Part shown: one piece after another, positions 27,014 through 36,474 of the stretch
Numbering within the stretch: position 1 is the first letter of the stretch
Layout of the letters: each line of letters starts with the position of its first letter
Notes under the pieces: generated by a model
Database searches by the model: none
Seen by the model: the letters and a program-made list of their open reading frames with translations, nothing else
Told to the model about the DNA's origin: nothing
Assembly (NCBI GenBank): GCA_963711505.1
Contig: CAVQEJ010000003.1
Coordinates: 1,860,001 to 1,924,000, forward strand
DNA length: 64,000 bases
Direction: 5' to 3'
Source of the DNA: JAGWRA01 sp963711505
Lineage (GTDB): Bacteria > Acidobacteriota > Vicinamibacteria > Vicinamibacterales > CAVVIG01
Position numbers and translations under genes: made by a program

Positions 27014-27120
27014 CGGGTGGCGTCAGCCACCCGGCGGCCTGCACAGCAGGCCCGCGAGCGGAACGGAGCGAGCCGCGCGAGGCGAGCGAGTGCAGTGAGC
27101 CGGGGTTCGGGGCAGAGCCC
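27014..27120. repeat. Cluster of small palindromes after carD
   Basis: Three short hairpins in series: GGGTGGC-GTCA-GCCACCC, GCCTGC-ACA-GCAGGC and CGGGGC-AGA-GCCCCG. Between them is a GCGAGCGGAACGGAGCGAG-type word string. They lie between the carD stop and its terminator and are transcribed as its 3' UTR. Confidence 0.65.
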
Positions 27121-27128
27121 CGTCTAAC

Positions 27129-27731
27129 TTACGACGCCCGGGCCGCGGAGCGACGCGCCGTGGTCGCCGTGGCGGCGGTGGTGCTGGTGCGCGACGAGCC
27201 CGCCTTGGCCGTCTTCGCACGGGCCGTGGCACGCGCCTTCACCGTGAAACAGCGCTCGAGCGCGGTATCGACCCGCTCTTCGATCGCCGGCACCGGCTGG
27301 CGCACCACTTCCGACACCTCCGAGATGACCAGGAACTTGGCCCGATCCAGCATCCGCTTCTCGCGGAACGACAGGCTCTTCGACCGGCTGAGGAACGTGA
27401 GGCTCTTCAGCACGTCGGCCACGTCGTAGATCGACCCGCTGCGCATCTTGTCGGAGTTGTCCTTGAACCGCCCCTTCCAGTTCTGGTGATTGTCGATCTT
27501 GCCGTCCCCCAGCAGCGTGAACAGACGATCGACCTCGTCGTCACTGATCGCGCGACGCAGTCCGACGCCATCCACGTTCGACACGGGTACGAGGACAGTG
27601 GTTTCGTTCGCGAGGATCCGCAGATGATAGAAGCCGCAGGTGGTGCCGAGGATGGTCTTGTCTTCGATCCGCTCTACGATGCCGAGGCCATGGTTCGGGT
27701 ATATGACCTTGTCGCCGATCTCAAATGTCAC
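27129..27731 (-). CDS. CarD/CdnL-type transcription regulator
   Basis: 200 aa from GTG 27731, preceded by an AGGGGG ribosome site. The N-terminal RNA polymerase-interacting Tudor-like domain begins VTFEIGDKVIYPNHGLGIVERIE; the helical C-domain contains MLDRAKFLVISEVSEV. A 30-residue Ala/Lys/Ser/Thr-rich tail is basic and unlike compact CdnL proteins. CarD binds the RNA polymerase beta subunit and stabilises open complexes at many promoters. It has its own promoter and a strong terminator. Confidence 0.9.
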   Translation of the reverse strand: MTFEIGDKVIYPNHGLGIVERIEDKTILGTTCGFYHLRILANETTVLVPVSNVDGVGLRRAISDDEVDRLFTLLGDGKIDNHQNWKGRFKDNSDKMRSGSIYDVADVLKSLTFLSRSKSLSFREKRMLDRAKFLVISEVSEVVRQPVPAIEERVDTALERCFTVKARATARAKTAKAGSSRTSTTAATATTARRSAARAS

Positions 27732-27795
27732 ATGTCCCCCTGTCAAAGGAACCGGATGGAAGGCGGGGCCGCCAATCAGTCGCAGCAGCCCTACA

Positions 27796-27824
27796 AATAT
27801 ACAGCAGGTTCGCCTCAAAAGCAA
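27796..27824 (-). promoter_or_regulatory. Sigma70-like promoter of carD
   Basis: On the minus strand TTGCTT (27824-27819) and TATATT (27801-27796) are separated by exactly 17 bp within AT-rich DNA, about 65 bp before the start codon. Confidence 0.65.
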
Positions 27825-27831
27825 TGAAATT

Positions 27832-28078
27832 CAGGCGCAAAATAGTGGATTTTGAACGCTTTCGCCACTATTTCGCCACGCGCTTTCGCCCCTGCTCGAG
27901 CGTCATCCCCGTCGCCTCGACAGGTCGATAACCGTCTGGATTCTTAGTGGGTTGTCGCGGCACTACGACCCGGAGCGCCCCGTCGCGGTTCGCCCCCCGG
28001 CGCTGGGTCATTTGATCGCAGGACTTGCCGCGCTGGAGTGTGCAGAACTCGGGCCCCGGCGCTCGGCGCCCGGCCCCG
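27832..28078. other. Non-coding stretch upstream of carD
   Basis: Moderate-GC then GC-rich DNA with no credible gene. It has short inverted GGCGC words near 28050-28075. It separates carD from the first ADOP permease gene, which ends at 28178. Confidence 0.5.
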
Positions 28079-28128
28079 AGCAATACCCATTGCCCATTGC
28101 CCATTGCCCATTGCCCGTTGCCCGTCGC
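28079..28128. repeat. GCCCATT heptamer array, copy 1
   Basis: AGCAATACCC is followed by four GCCCATT-type heptamers and two GCCCGTT variants. A nearly identical array, with the same leader and end word, occurs at 31754-31805. Confidence 0.9.
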
Positions 28129-28143
28129 GAGCGTCGAGCTCCA

Positions 28144-28166
28144 TAGCACCCGGCTTCAGCCCGGTC
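28144..28166. repeat. TTCA-loop REP-like palindrome, variant
   Basis: TAGCACCCGGCTTCAGCCCGGT is a variant of the dispersed GTAGC + CCGAGC-TTCA-GCTCGG element, with changed stem bases. It lies just after the stop of the minus-strand permease gene. Confidence 0.6.
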
Positions 28167-28177
28167 CTAAGTACACC

Positions 28178-30627
28178 CTATTCCGCCCTGAGCGCCTCGA
28201 TCGGGTCGATCCTCGTGGCCCGGCGGGCCGGAATATAGCTGGCCAGCGCGGCAATACCGACCAGCAGGACGGCGACCACCGCGTAGGTCAGCGGATCGCT
28301 GGCCGTGACGCCGAACAGCAGGCTCGCCAGGATGCGGGTGGCAAAGAAGGCCAATCCGAGCCCGACCGCCATGCCAGTCGACGGCCAGGGCGAGCCCCTC
28401 CCCCACCACCATGCGGAAGATGTCGCCCGGTTTGGCGCCGAGCGCCATCCGGACGCCGATGTCGCGCGTCCGGCGGCTCACCGAATACGAGATGACGCCG
28501 TAGATCCCGAGCGCCGCCAGCAGCAGCGCCAGCCCGGCAAAGGTGTTCACCAGCAGCGTCCGGAAGCGGGGCGCCGCCACCGAGTCGCTGACCACGGCGG
28601 CGATGGTCTCCAGGCCGGGCACCGGCTGCTCCGGATCGATCGCCCAGACCTGCGAGCGCACCGCGCCGAGCAGCCGGGCCGGATCCGCCCCCGTGCGCAT
28701 CACGACCGTCATGCTGTCGACCGGCGCCTGGGCGTACGGCACGTAGATCTCCGGGCGCGCCGGTTCGCTCAGGCCATGATGGTGAATGTCCCCGACGACG
28801 CCGACGACCGTGAGCCACGGTCCGGCGCCGCTCAGCAGCGAGAGACGGACGCGCCGGCCGATCGGCTCTTCGCCCGCCCAGGTACCTGCTCCACCATCCG
28901 CTCGTTGACGATCGCCACCAGCGGCGCTTCCGATCCGTCGCGCTCCGTGAACACCCGTCCGGCGCGCACGGGGATCCCCATCAGGTGGAAGTAGCCCGGC
29001 GTCGAGACGCGCCGGTCGGCCGGATCCGCGCCTCCCTCAGGCGCCGGCGGCCGTCCTTCCACCTCGACGGGCACCAGCGTGTTCGATCCGCTGAGCGGCA
29101 GCCGGTTCACCGCAGCGGCCGCCTCGATGCCCGGCACGGCTTCCAGCCGGCCCAGCAGGTCGGTCATGTAGGCGCGGCGGCGCGTGGCACTGTCGAACCG
29201 GGTGGGCGTGGGCGAAACCGGCAATTCGGCAATCTGCTGCGTCCGGAACCCCGGGTCGACGTGTGTGAGGTCCCAGAAGCTCCGCAGCAGCAGTCCCGCT
29301 CCCACGAGCAGCACGATGGCAACGGCGACCTCGCCCAGCACGAGGCTGTTGCGCAGCCCGCGGCCGGCATTCGTCACCGTCCGCGCCCCTTCCTTCAGCG
29401 ATTCCGATGCGGCTCCCCGGGAGGCCTGCAGTGCCGGGAATAGACCGGCGAGCAGCGCCGTGAGGCAGGCGAGCGCCAGGCTGAAGGCCACGACGCGGCC
29501 ATCGACCGCAATCGCCGTGACGCGCGGAATCTGTGACAGGTCGAGCGCCGGCACCAGGCGGACGGCGCCATAGGCCACCAGCAGCCCCAGCAAACCGCCC
29601 GCGACGGCGTACAGCAGGCTCTCGACGAGCAGCTGCTGGACCAGCCGCCCGCGGCTCGCGCCGAGCGCGAACCGGACGCCGAGCTCGCGCGTCCGGTTGA
29701 GGCCACGGGCGAGCAGCAGGTTCGCTACGTTGGCGCAGGCAATCAGCGCGAGGAACGCGACCGCCCCGAACAGCACGAGCAGCGTCGTCTCGACGTGGCT
29801 GACGATTTCTGCGTGCAGGGGAACGGCGGTCAGCCCCTGGTTGCGGCTCGTCGCGATAGTCGTGCGCCAGGCCGGCCGCCACGGCATCCAGCTCCGACCG
29901 GGCGCGGGCCACCGTCACGCCCGGCGCCAGGCGGCCGACGAGGTTCATCACCGGGATGCGGCGTGACGTGGCATAGGGGTTCAGCGCGAACGGGAGCCAG
30001 AATTCGGCGCTGCCGGCCCGTTCGTTCACGATCGACGTCTGCAGTGGCAGCCGGAAGCCGGCCGGCATGATGCCGACGATCGTGTACGGCTGGAGGTCGA
30101 GACGGATCGTCTGGCCCGCCAGTGGCGTGCCGGGGCCGAAGTGCTGCACCCAGAAGCTGCGGCTCACGATCGCGACATGCGGGCCGTTGGTCTGGTCTTC
30201 CTGCGGCAGGAAGCCGCGGCCGACGGGCCGGCGACGACGCCGAGCAGGTCGAAGAGGTTGGCCGAGACGTACTGGCCGTAGACCACGGCGGGATCGCCCG
30301 CTCCGGTGAGTCGCATCTCCCAGCTCGGCGAGAAGCCGGCGAGCGCAGTGAAGCTCTTCGCGCGTGCCTGCAGGTCGGGCAGATTTGCGGGAGCTTCGGG
30401 CGTCTGCGCGTATTGCTTCTGCTGACGTCGTCACGAGCACGGACACGAGCCGGCGGGATCGCCCGGAACGGCAGTGGCTTCAGCAGCACGGCATCGACAA
30501 TGCTGAAGATGGCGCTGGTGGTGCCGATGCCGAGCGCGAAGGTGAGCACCACGACGGCGCTGAAGCCCGGTTGCCGCCGGGCGCTCCGCAGGGCGTAGCG
30601 CAGGTCGTGCCGGATCGTCTGCCACAT
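28178..30627 (-). CDS. ADOP-type ABC permease (MacB/FtsX), at least six frame breaks
   Basis: About 815 aa if read across the breaks (near 30465, 30425, 30225, 29865, 28880 and 28375). N-terminus MWQTIRHDLRYALRSARRQ, then VVLTFALGIGTTSAIFSIVDAVLL (helix 1 of an FtsX unit), a periplasmic MacB-like domain, LLIACANVANLLLARG-type helices, and C-terminal FtsX helices ending ARRATRIDPIEALRAE. It has two FtsX units without an ATPase, as in acidobacterial duplicated orphan permeases. Indel density here is the highest in the window, so it may be a real pseudogene, yet conserved sequence continues after every break. Likely operon: padR, prefix gene, permease. Confidence 0.75.
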
Positions 30628-30631
30628 CGAG

Positions 30632-30944
30632 TCACCTCGCCTTCGCGTCTGCCGGCGGCGCCGGCGTGCCCTCGGCGGCTCGCTGAAGAGCCGCCCGTCC
30701 GACGTGCACGTGTTCGCGGAAAGCCGTCGACAGGAGATCGAACAGACCGGCGGCCGCGCAGGCCAGCAGGCGCGACGGGCCCGCCCCGCGCGTGCGCGGC
30801 GCGGCAGCGGTCGCGGAACATCAGCGTCATGTCGCGCCCCCACGCGTTGCGGAGCGCGCGCGGGCAGACGCCGAGCAACCGGCGGTACAGCGCCGTGGCC
30901 AGCGCGACGCTTCGCGAATCTTCCCGGCGGACGGCGCCACTCAT
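30632..30944 (-). CDS. Small permease-prefix protein, one frame break
   Basis: About 103 aa from ATG 30944, coupled to padR by an ATGA overlap. N-terminal LYRRLLGVCPRALRNAWGRDMTLMFRDRCR resembles the helical prefix found at the start of other acidobacterial permeases. The frame changes near 30790 and continues RLLACAAAGLFDLLSTAFREHV to a stop at 30632-30634, just before the permease start. It may be a separate subunit or the detached permease N-terminus. Confidence 0.6.
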
Positions 30945-31312
30945 GACGACACCCCCGAGCCCTTCAACAGTCGCTTGGCGCGGGCGGCGCTGACCTGGCT
31001 GGCGAGCCGTTCGGCTTCCGCGGTCGCCACGCGCTCGCCCAGCTTCGTCAGCCGGAAGTACGTCCGCCGCTCATCGTCCGATTCGCGGTCGGTCGGCGGA
31101 TCGACCGTTTCGACCAGTTGCGACTCGACGAGACGGTGGATGGCGCGGTAGAGGGTGCCCGGATGAAGGGAGAGGTCGCCGCCGGTGCGTCGCTCGATTT
31201 CGAGCATCACGTCGTAGCCGTGGCGGTTGTCGCCGGCCAGCGCCAGCAGGATCTCGAAGGCGACCGGGGTGAGCGGCAGATGGGCCGCGACGTCGCGGGG
31301 CTGCGGTTTCAT
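30941..31312 (-). CDS. PadR family transcriptional regulator
   Basis: 123 aa. Winged-helix core LTPVAFEILLALAGDNRHGYDVMLEIERRTGGDLSLHPGTLYRAIHRLVE carries the PadR GTLY motif, followed by a C-terminal dimerisation helix. First gene of the prefix-permease operon (ATGA overlap). A perfect palindrome on its own promoter suggests autorepression. Inducer unknown. Confidence 0.92.
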   Translation of the reverse strand: MKPQPRDVAAHLPLTPVAFEILLALAGDNRHGYDVMLEIERRTGGDLSLHPGTLYRAIHRLVESQLVETVDPPTDRESDDERRTYFRLTKLGERVATAEAERLASQVSAARAKRLLKGSGVSS

Positions 31313-31330
31313 GACGGCAGGAGCCTCCGG

Positions 31331-31381
31331 GTCACTATTCGCCTAAAGCGAATAGTGACCTCAACCGGAGACTGCTGTCAA
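31331..31381 (-). promoter_or_regulatory. padR promoter with 12-bp-arm operator
   Basis: Minus-strand -35 TTGACA is at 31381-31376. About 17-19 bp on, the -10 area (31359-31353) is covered by the right arm of a perfect palindrome: GTCACTATTCGC at 31331-31342 and its reverse complement at 31348-31359, with CTAAA between. PadR bound here would block polymerase. The site lies 19 bp before the padR start. Confidence 0.75.
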
Positions 31382-31388
31382 GAGACAT

Positions 31389-31419
31389 CCCAGGCGTCCT
31401 GAAGCGTCGGACGCCTGGG
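31389..31419. repeat. Perfect 11-bp inverted repeat upstream of padR
   Basis: CCCAGGCGTCC at 31389-31399 and its exact complement at 31409-31419 flank a 9-nt loop. It adjoins the padR promoter upstream edge and the following heptamer array. Confidence 0.7.
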
Positions 31420-31426
31420 GGAATAT

Positions 31427-31456
31427 CCCACGTCGGACGTCTTACGTCCCACGTCT
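31427..31456. repeat. ACGTC heptamer array, copy 1
   Basis: Four words of the form NNACGTC (CCACGTC, GGACGTC, TTACGTC, CCACGTC) in exact 7-bp tandem. Related ACGTC words recur at 31701-31730. Confidence 0.8.
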
Positions 31457-31700
31457 ATATTATCTGCGTGGCGGGTCCTGTCGCCGAACACCCCGTCCGG
31501 GCTCGTTGTTTGGATGGCGGGGGCCCCTGCACCCCGCCAAGCTCGGTCGCTCGCGGGGGCCCGACGCCCCGCTCCGCGACCTCGCGGCTGCCATGTTCGT
31601 GACGGTCGCGGCGCCTGCGCGCGGCCGGGGGCCCCGTTCGGCGCCACCCGCGTGTGGGGGGCGCGTCCAACGCCCGAGCGCCTGGAGCGAACGTCCTGCT
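31457..31700. other. GC-rich non-coding stretch inside the repeat hotspot
   Basis: No credible gene; only GGGGGCCC- and GCCCCGC-type words of alternating sense. It separates two ACGTC arrays. Confidence 0.5.
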
Positions 31701-31730
31701 TCCAACGTCTACGTCCGACGTCTACGTCCA
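31701..31730. repeat. ACGTC word array, copy 2
   Basis: AACGTC, TACGTC, CGACGTC and TACGTC words at 6-7 bp spacing, the same core as the array at 31427. Confidence 0.75.
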
Positions 31731-31753
31731 GTTGCTCCCTGGCGTCCGGCCTC

Positions 31754-31805
31754 GAGCAATACCCGTTGCCCATTGCCCATTGCCCATTGCCCATTGCCCG
31801 TTGCG
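31754..31805. repeat. GCCCATT heptamer array, copy 2
   Basis: GAGCAATACCC leader, one GTT word, four GCCCATT heptamers, then GCCCGTTGC. Same composition and orientation as 28079-28128, 3.7 kb away. Confidence 0.9.
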
Positions 31806-31825
31806 ACACTCCGCGGCGCGCTCGA

Positions 31826-31970
31826 GCGTCCGAGGAAATCCACGGTATTCGTAGCACCGAGCTTCAGCTCGGTCCCGGAATCCGCGTAGCACCGAGCTTC
31901 AGCTCGGTGTCCCCTCAGGGCGTCCGAAGAAATCCAGGGTATTCGTAGCAGCCGAGCTTCAGCTCGGCTG
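31826..31970. repeat. Three direct copies of the GTAGC/TTCA-loop REP-like element
   Basis: Copies at 31851-31874, 31886-31910 and 31945-31970 each read GTAGCR-CCGAGC-TTCA-GCTCGG. Copies 1 and 3 also share about 25 bp of upstream sequence (GCGTCCGA, GAAATCCA, GGTATTC), so a roughly 94-bp unit was duplicated. All precede the 3' end of the VWFA gene. Confidence 0.9.
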
Positions 31971-32003
31971 ACAAGCGTCCGGTAAGCGCTCTTCCGACCA
32001 CAC

Positions 32004-32904
32004 TCAGTCTGGCCTTCCCTGCGCTGGGCCGTTCACGTAGTAACCAGGCCGCGCGAGAACATCGCCGCGCGCGTTCTCGAGCGTGACTTTCAGAATCGTG
32101 CCACCCATCACGGAGCCGTGTCCTCGGCGAGAACGCCAGCAGGTACCGACCGCGCATCTCGGTCAGCGCCTGCACGAACAGCTCTTTGAGGTCGCTCGCG
32201 GATTTGGCCGGCCAGGATCGCCCCCCAGACGCCTGGGCCAGCGCATCAACGGTCTGGACGACGCCATACGTGGCGGCGCCCGGCGGCTCGATGGCGTCGA
32301 CGACGACGTCCGTGCGTTGAGCGGCCTTGAGCACCTGAGCTCCATCCAGCCAGCTTGCCGTGTCTGCGCCGTCCGTGCAGACAACCACCAGTGGGCGCGC
32401 GTCGGGCGCTGCATCGTCCATGTGGACGAGCTCGATGGCCGCCTGCAGCGCGTCGTTCAGGGCCGTGCCTCCTCCGGCGCGAACCTGGTTCAGCGCGGCC
32501 AGTGTCTGGGGGCGCGACGCATCGAAGTTGCTGACGACCTTCACGGCGCCCGCAAACGTGAGCACGGCGATGCGATCGGTCGGCCGCAGCGCGTCGATCA
32601 GGGCACGACTCGCGTCGACGAGCTGCTTCAGCGCGTTGCCCTGCACACTGCCACTTGTGTCCAGCGCCAGCACGATCCGAAGCGGCAGCTGCCGATTGAA
32701 CGTGACGCTGGTGATCGGTACGACCTGTCCGTTGTCGCTGACGACGAAGTCGTCGGCCTGCAGGCCGGTCACCGGCTTGTCGTGGTCGGTCACCGACACG
32801 TCAACCCGAACGGCCTCGACGCCGGTCCGGAACTCCGGCTGTTGCGCCTGAGCCGCTGACGTGAGCGCGAGGGCCACGAGAGCCGCGATGATGGCCCGTT
32901 TCAT
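32004..32904 (-). CDS. VWFA-related acidobacterial secreted protein, one frame break
   Basis: About 299 aa from ATG 32904. Signal peptide residues 1-21 (cleavage after AQA). An N-terminal strand domain (VRVDVSVTDHDKPVTGLQADDFVV) precedes a von Willebrand A domain with MIDAS D82-x-S84-x-S86 (DTSGS) and TDGAD. Near 32095 one extra base shifts the frame; the proper C-terminus TILKVTLENARGDVLARPGYYV follows to stop 32004. The arrangement matches the VWFA-related acidobacterial family, with unknown exported role. ATGA overlap with the upstream TPR gene. Confidence 0.82.
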
Positions 32905-34126
32905 TGCGCAATCATCCTCAACAAGGCGTTCAGGTGGGAGTGCAGCTGATCGGTGCCCAGCTGGTAGGCCATCCATGGGTCTGCCGCTGCACCACTGTCG
33001 TGCGTGAGCCACGCGCGCATGTACTGCCGTGCCTGATCGTCGTCTCCGGAGATCTGCGCGAGATTGCTCAAGGCGAAGTACGCCACGCGGGAGGCCGGGT
33101 CGGCCGTGAGCGCTGCCGTGTACTCGCGCACCGCCGTCTGGTCGTCCTTCCGGCGAGTCGCCAGATCCGCCAGAAACAGGTGCGCCAGGTAGACGATGCG
33201 CGATTGTTTGCTGCCCGAAACCAGACCTTCGAGAAGAGGCCGTGCGTCAGCGTCCTTGCCTTCCAACGACAGCACGCGCCCCAGACGAAGGCGCGCTTCT
33301 TCGGCGGTTGGACTCCTGCTGGAGGGCCTCGCGGAAGGCGGCTTCGGCCTGGGTCAGGTGCATGGCGCGCCGGCGCAGCGGGCTCGTGTCCCAGAACGCC
33401 GGACTCGTCGCCGAACTCAGCATGCGAGGAGCCCTGGTCGGCGAGCGTGACGGCGGCGTCGAGGGTGTGGCGGGGCCCTGTTCCGGCAGTAGTCCTCTGC
33501 CGTCCGACGAAGCGTTCGTGGCCTGGCGGGTGTCGAACGCGGCCTGCGTCTCGGCGATGATCCCGTTGGCGAGCAGCTAGCCGTCCGCCGCTCTTGACCA
33601 CGTTCTTCTGGCCCTGTTGGACGATCGCCGTCGCCGCATCCAGATCCCCGCTCATGACGCACAACTCGGCTGCGGCGAGATACCAGGTCTCCAGAAAGGC
33701 GGGATCGGAGGCGTGGGGACCGCGGATCTCCTGAACCAGCGCATTGCTGCTGCGAAACTGCTGCACTGAGGCTCCCGGGTTGCCGCCGTTCAGCGCGCTG
33801 ACGGCGAGAATGAGGTGCATGGCGGCCGCCGCCGGGAGCAACTGCGGATCGTCGTGACCGAGCCTCGAGACCGCTCGCTTCAGTTGGTCCGGCGGTGCGT
33901 GGGCAATGGCCGCCGCGGCCGCGCCCAGCTCACCGTGCGCGAATCCACGAATGGCCGCTGCGTACGCGTCTTCGTCTGGACAGCACGGTCCAATCGCGGG
34001 CGGCGCTTCGGTCAGAACGACGGGACGGGGCGCAATGGGGTTCTCTCCGTGCAGAACGGCTTGCTGAGCCGACAGAGAAACGCCGGCGAGCAGACAGGCG
34101 AGCACGAGCCGGACGGTGCGGGGCAT
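32901..34126 (-). CDS. Exported TPR-type protein, several frame breaks
   Basis: About 408 codons from ATG 34126. Signal peptide MPRTVRLVLACLLAGVSLSAQQ. Helical repeats are readable to about residue 185 (SGDLDAATAIVQQGQKNVV), then the frame breaks near 33580 and at least once more before 33290. The C-terminal 125 aa (MLSLEGKDADARPLLEGLV to LNALLRMIAQ) show two clear TPR pairs. The stop overlaps the VWFA start by ATGA, so the two act together, probably in the periplasm or outer envelope. Confidence 0.65.
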
Positions 34127-34309
34127 CAGGGGCTCCGTGTCGCGCGATGCGGCTTCGGCCGCATTGCGTCTCCGTCACCCGCTGCCCGGGCGCTGCAGGG
34201 GGCTCGCATGGAATCGTGAGGCAGGCAAGCCAATCCTAGCGTTCGCCGGTGGCTGGTGCAAGAGGATGTGGGAGGTCCGGACGTCTCTCCTGGCGGTGGG
34301 GGCGGATGC

Positions 34310-34315
34310 TATACT
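34310..34315 (+). promoter_or_regulatory. Extended -10 of the tRNA-Leu promoter
   Basis: TGC-TATACT, an extended -10 element, lies 48 bp before the mature tRNA 5' end. No clear -35 is seen, as usual for extended -10 promoters. Confidence 0.5.
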
Positions 34316-34362
34316 GCCCTTCTCCCCTTCGCCGCCGTGGATGCGGTGCCGCGACGAGACGG

Positions 34363-34451
34363 GCCGGAGTGGTGAAACTGGCAGACGCGCGGGACTCAAA
34401 ATCCCGTGGGGTTCACTCCCCGTGTGGGTTCGATTCCCACCTCCGGCACCA
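34363..34451 (+). tRNA. tRNA-Leu (anticodon CAA), CCA encoded
   Basis: Acceptor stem GCCGGAG pairs perfectly with CTCCGGC; the anticodon arm CGGGA-CTCAAAA-TCCCG gives anticodon CAA; a long variable arm (TGGGGTTCACTCCCCG) marks a class II tRNA; the T arm has GTTCGATTC. The 3' CCA (34449-34451) is encoded. The 3' side is followed by lower-GC DNA with broken genes. Confidence 0.97.
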
Positions 34452-34591
34452 GCTACTCATAATTGTCCCGACACTTGACAACAGAAGCTGATTGTACAGA
34501 CTTTCAAAGCCCTTTTGTAGTCGGTACGCCACCCCTGCGCCTCATCGTCGGCGGACACGTGCGAAGGCGAGGCAGTACTCAAGACTTCATT

Positions 34592-35631
34592 TTATTGCGG
34601 CGCGGGCGAATATTTTTTACTTCTTGCCTGCTGCCTTGTCTTGCTGCGGCGATCAGCCTCACCAAACTGCTTACCACACAGATCAACCAGAGGACCAAGG
34701 GCCTTCGCCGCCGCGGAATGCGAGTGAGGATCGCGCACATCAGTCTCACTTCGCGGCAACACAAGCGTCAGCGTGAGCTGCTGCAGAGAAATCGCACAAG
34801 CGTGACCGGGGTTCTGCCAACCCGTAGAGCGATGGACCCGCGAGCGCCATTTTTCCGCGGAGGCCCTGGTTTCCAAGGCGAAACAATGCACCATGCGCCC
34901 CAGCATGCACGTTGTGGTGCGCCATTCCGACATGGGCTCGCCACTTCTCCCAAGTTTACCGCTCTTTCGATATCAGAGAACGTGACCCGCTGCCGTCGCT
35001 TCTTGAGCGGGAAGGCGGGCTTGGCCCATCCCCAGTCGCCTTCGTCGAGTCCTGGAAATTTCGCTATAGCCGCGTCATGCTTGATCTTCAGGGTGGCGAT
35101 CTCGGAGGGGTGAGACCCTGGGTAACCTCCCAATAGTGGGGCGCATTGTTCGTTAGTCCCTGGAGACTTTGTAATTCTTCACATCGACATGCGCGAAATA
35201 GCGTTCTGCGAGCGGCGCGCCGTGAGCGCGCAACAGCTGCGCCACGATGTTCAACTCATGAAGCGTTCGCCGGCATGCACATGATCAGCAAATCCCTGCT
35301 CAAGGAGCGTGCAAATGGCCAACGCCGCTTGACAACCACGCGCCCACAGCAGCAAGAGCGCCTGATCCACACTGTCGCACCGGCGCCCTTTCATTGACTC
35401 TTCGCCGAGCTGCAAACACCGAAGAATGACATGCGTGAGTGCATCGATGGACACACCCCAGACACCCCTAAGGCGCCTTTGGAAGCTCGCGAGCCGCCTC
35501 CTCAATGAGTCGCTACAATCGCTGACGCCTCACGACGCTGAGATGACGCGATCTGGTTTCGCTAGCGTCTTCAGAAGGACTCGCACCTTCTTTGCAACGA
35601 CATCCGGTGTCGGTTCGGCAGCTTTTGGCAT
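34592..35631 (-). CDS. DUF5677-like helical protein, at least four frame breaks
   Basis: Reconstructed by following sense across frames: MPKAAEPTPDVVAKKVRVLLK, then SIDALTHVILRCLQLGEES, DQALLLLWARGCQAALAICTL, ELNIVAQLLRAHGAPLAERYF, GLDEGDWGWAKPAF, WRAHVGMAHHNVHAGAHG, GPSLYGLAEPGHACAISLQQL, and a charged tail ending SKKYSPAPQ, about 345 aa. All-helical with a late H-x-x-V-H-A motif, like proteins of the DUF5677 group. Its GC is visibly lower than that of neighbours. Gene decay or poor consensus could both explain the breaks. Function unknown. Confidence 0.5.
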
Positions 35632-35861
35632 CTCGAATCCGTGCGGCTTCGCCTCCAGAGCCGCTGATGTACGCGGCAGACCTATCCTCGCCTAGGTTCA
35701 CGCAATAGCCTTCTGTGGGACTTGCGCCGAGCACGTTAGCAGTGCCTCACGTTCTTCATCTTGCGGGTCGCTGCCGGACCAGTCGAATGGGTAAACGCAT
35801 AAGTACGAACCCTTCCTGCGATATCAGGCCCCCACCTTTGCCAGCCTCTGAAGAATCACCT

Positions 35862-36474
35862 TCAGTTCATCACGTCAGTTGTTCGCTGGATAGACTCCAA
35901 GAATGGAAGTGCCAGAATTCCAATCGCCGTGAGGGTAGATATCACGGCGTATCTGAGCTGTGTCTTGATACTTCGGTGAGAGTTCATTCTGAGTGAAGCG
36001 GCGGCCCAACTGCATTCCGCCCGTATGAGCGAAGCTATTGAGGGCTGACCAGTTGTTCCTCTTTCGCTGTCTCGAAGAACCCGCCCGTCTCGTAAGCTGC
36101 ATCCGCCTTCACGACGATTGCCCCCATCCCCGGCCAGTCGAACACGTCCTGGTTCATCTTCTCGGCGTCGTCCTCTGTCGCATACGCGATCGCCCACGTG
36201 CCCTTGTAGATGGCTTCCACGATCGCCCGGACTAACGCCAGCGCCGAGCCAGGATGAACAATTTCTAATGAGAAGATTGATGGCCCCTTGATGTTCGAGC
36301 GCCACGTCAAGGAGTCCGACGAGATGTTAACAGTTTGTGTGAGTGACAGTGTGGCCATCGAATGGCTCACTGAAGACGGTCTCCCAGAGTTCACGATTAA
36401 GTGCATCCGCCTCGCGAAGAAAGGCATCCATTTCGTCAGAATCTGTTGCCGGGTATTTGTAGGTAATCAGACAT
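35862..36474 (-). CDS. Helical unknown protein (DUF6988-like), several frame breaks
   Basis: Reconstruction of about 203 aa: MSDYLQ, DSDEMDAFLREADALNRELW, IFSLEIVHPGSALALVRAIVE, YKGTWAIAYATEDDAEKMNQD, FFETAKEEQ, WSALNSFAHTGGMQLGRRFTQ, YAVISTLTAIGILALPFLESIQ. The order (membrane-proximal LVRAIVEAIYKGTWAIA, then THTGG-like motif followed by Arg-rich helix) resembles small helical proteins classed as DUF6988. It is not clearly coupled to the next gene (230-bp gap). Low GC like its neighbour. Function unknown. Confidence 0.45.

Noticed and set aside
28079..28128. GCCCATT arrays as a CRISPR array
   Set aside because: Repeat unit is 7 bp with no spacers; no cas genes nearby.
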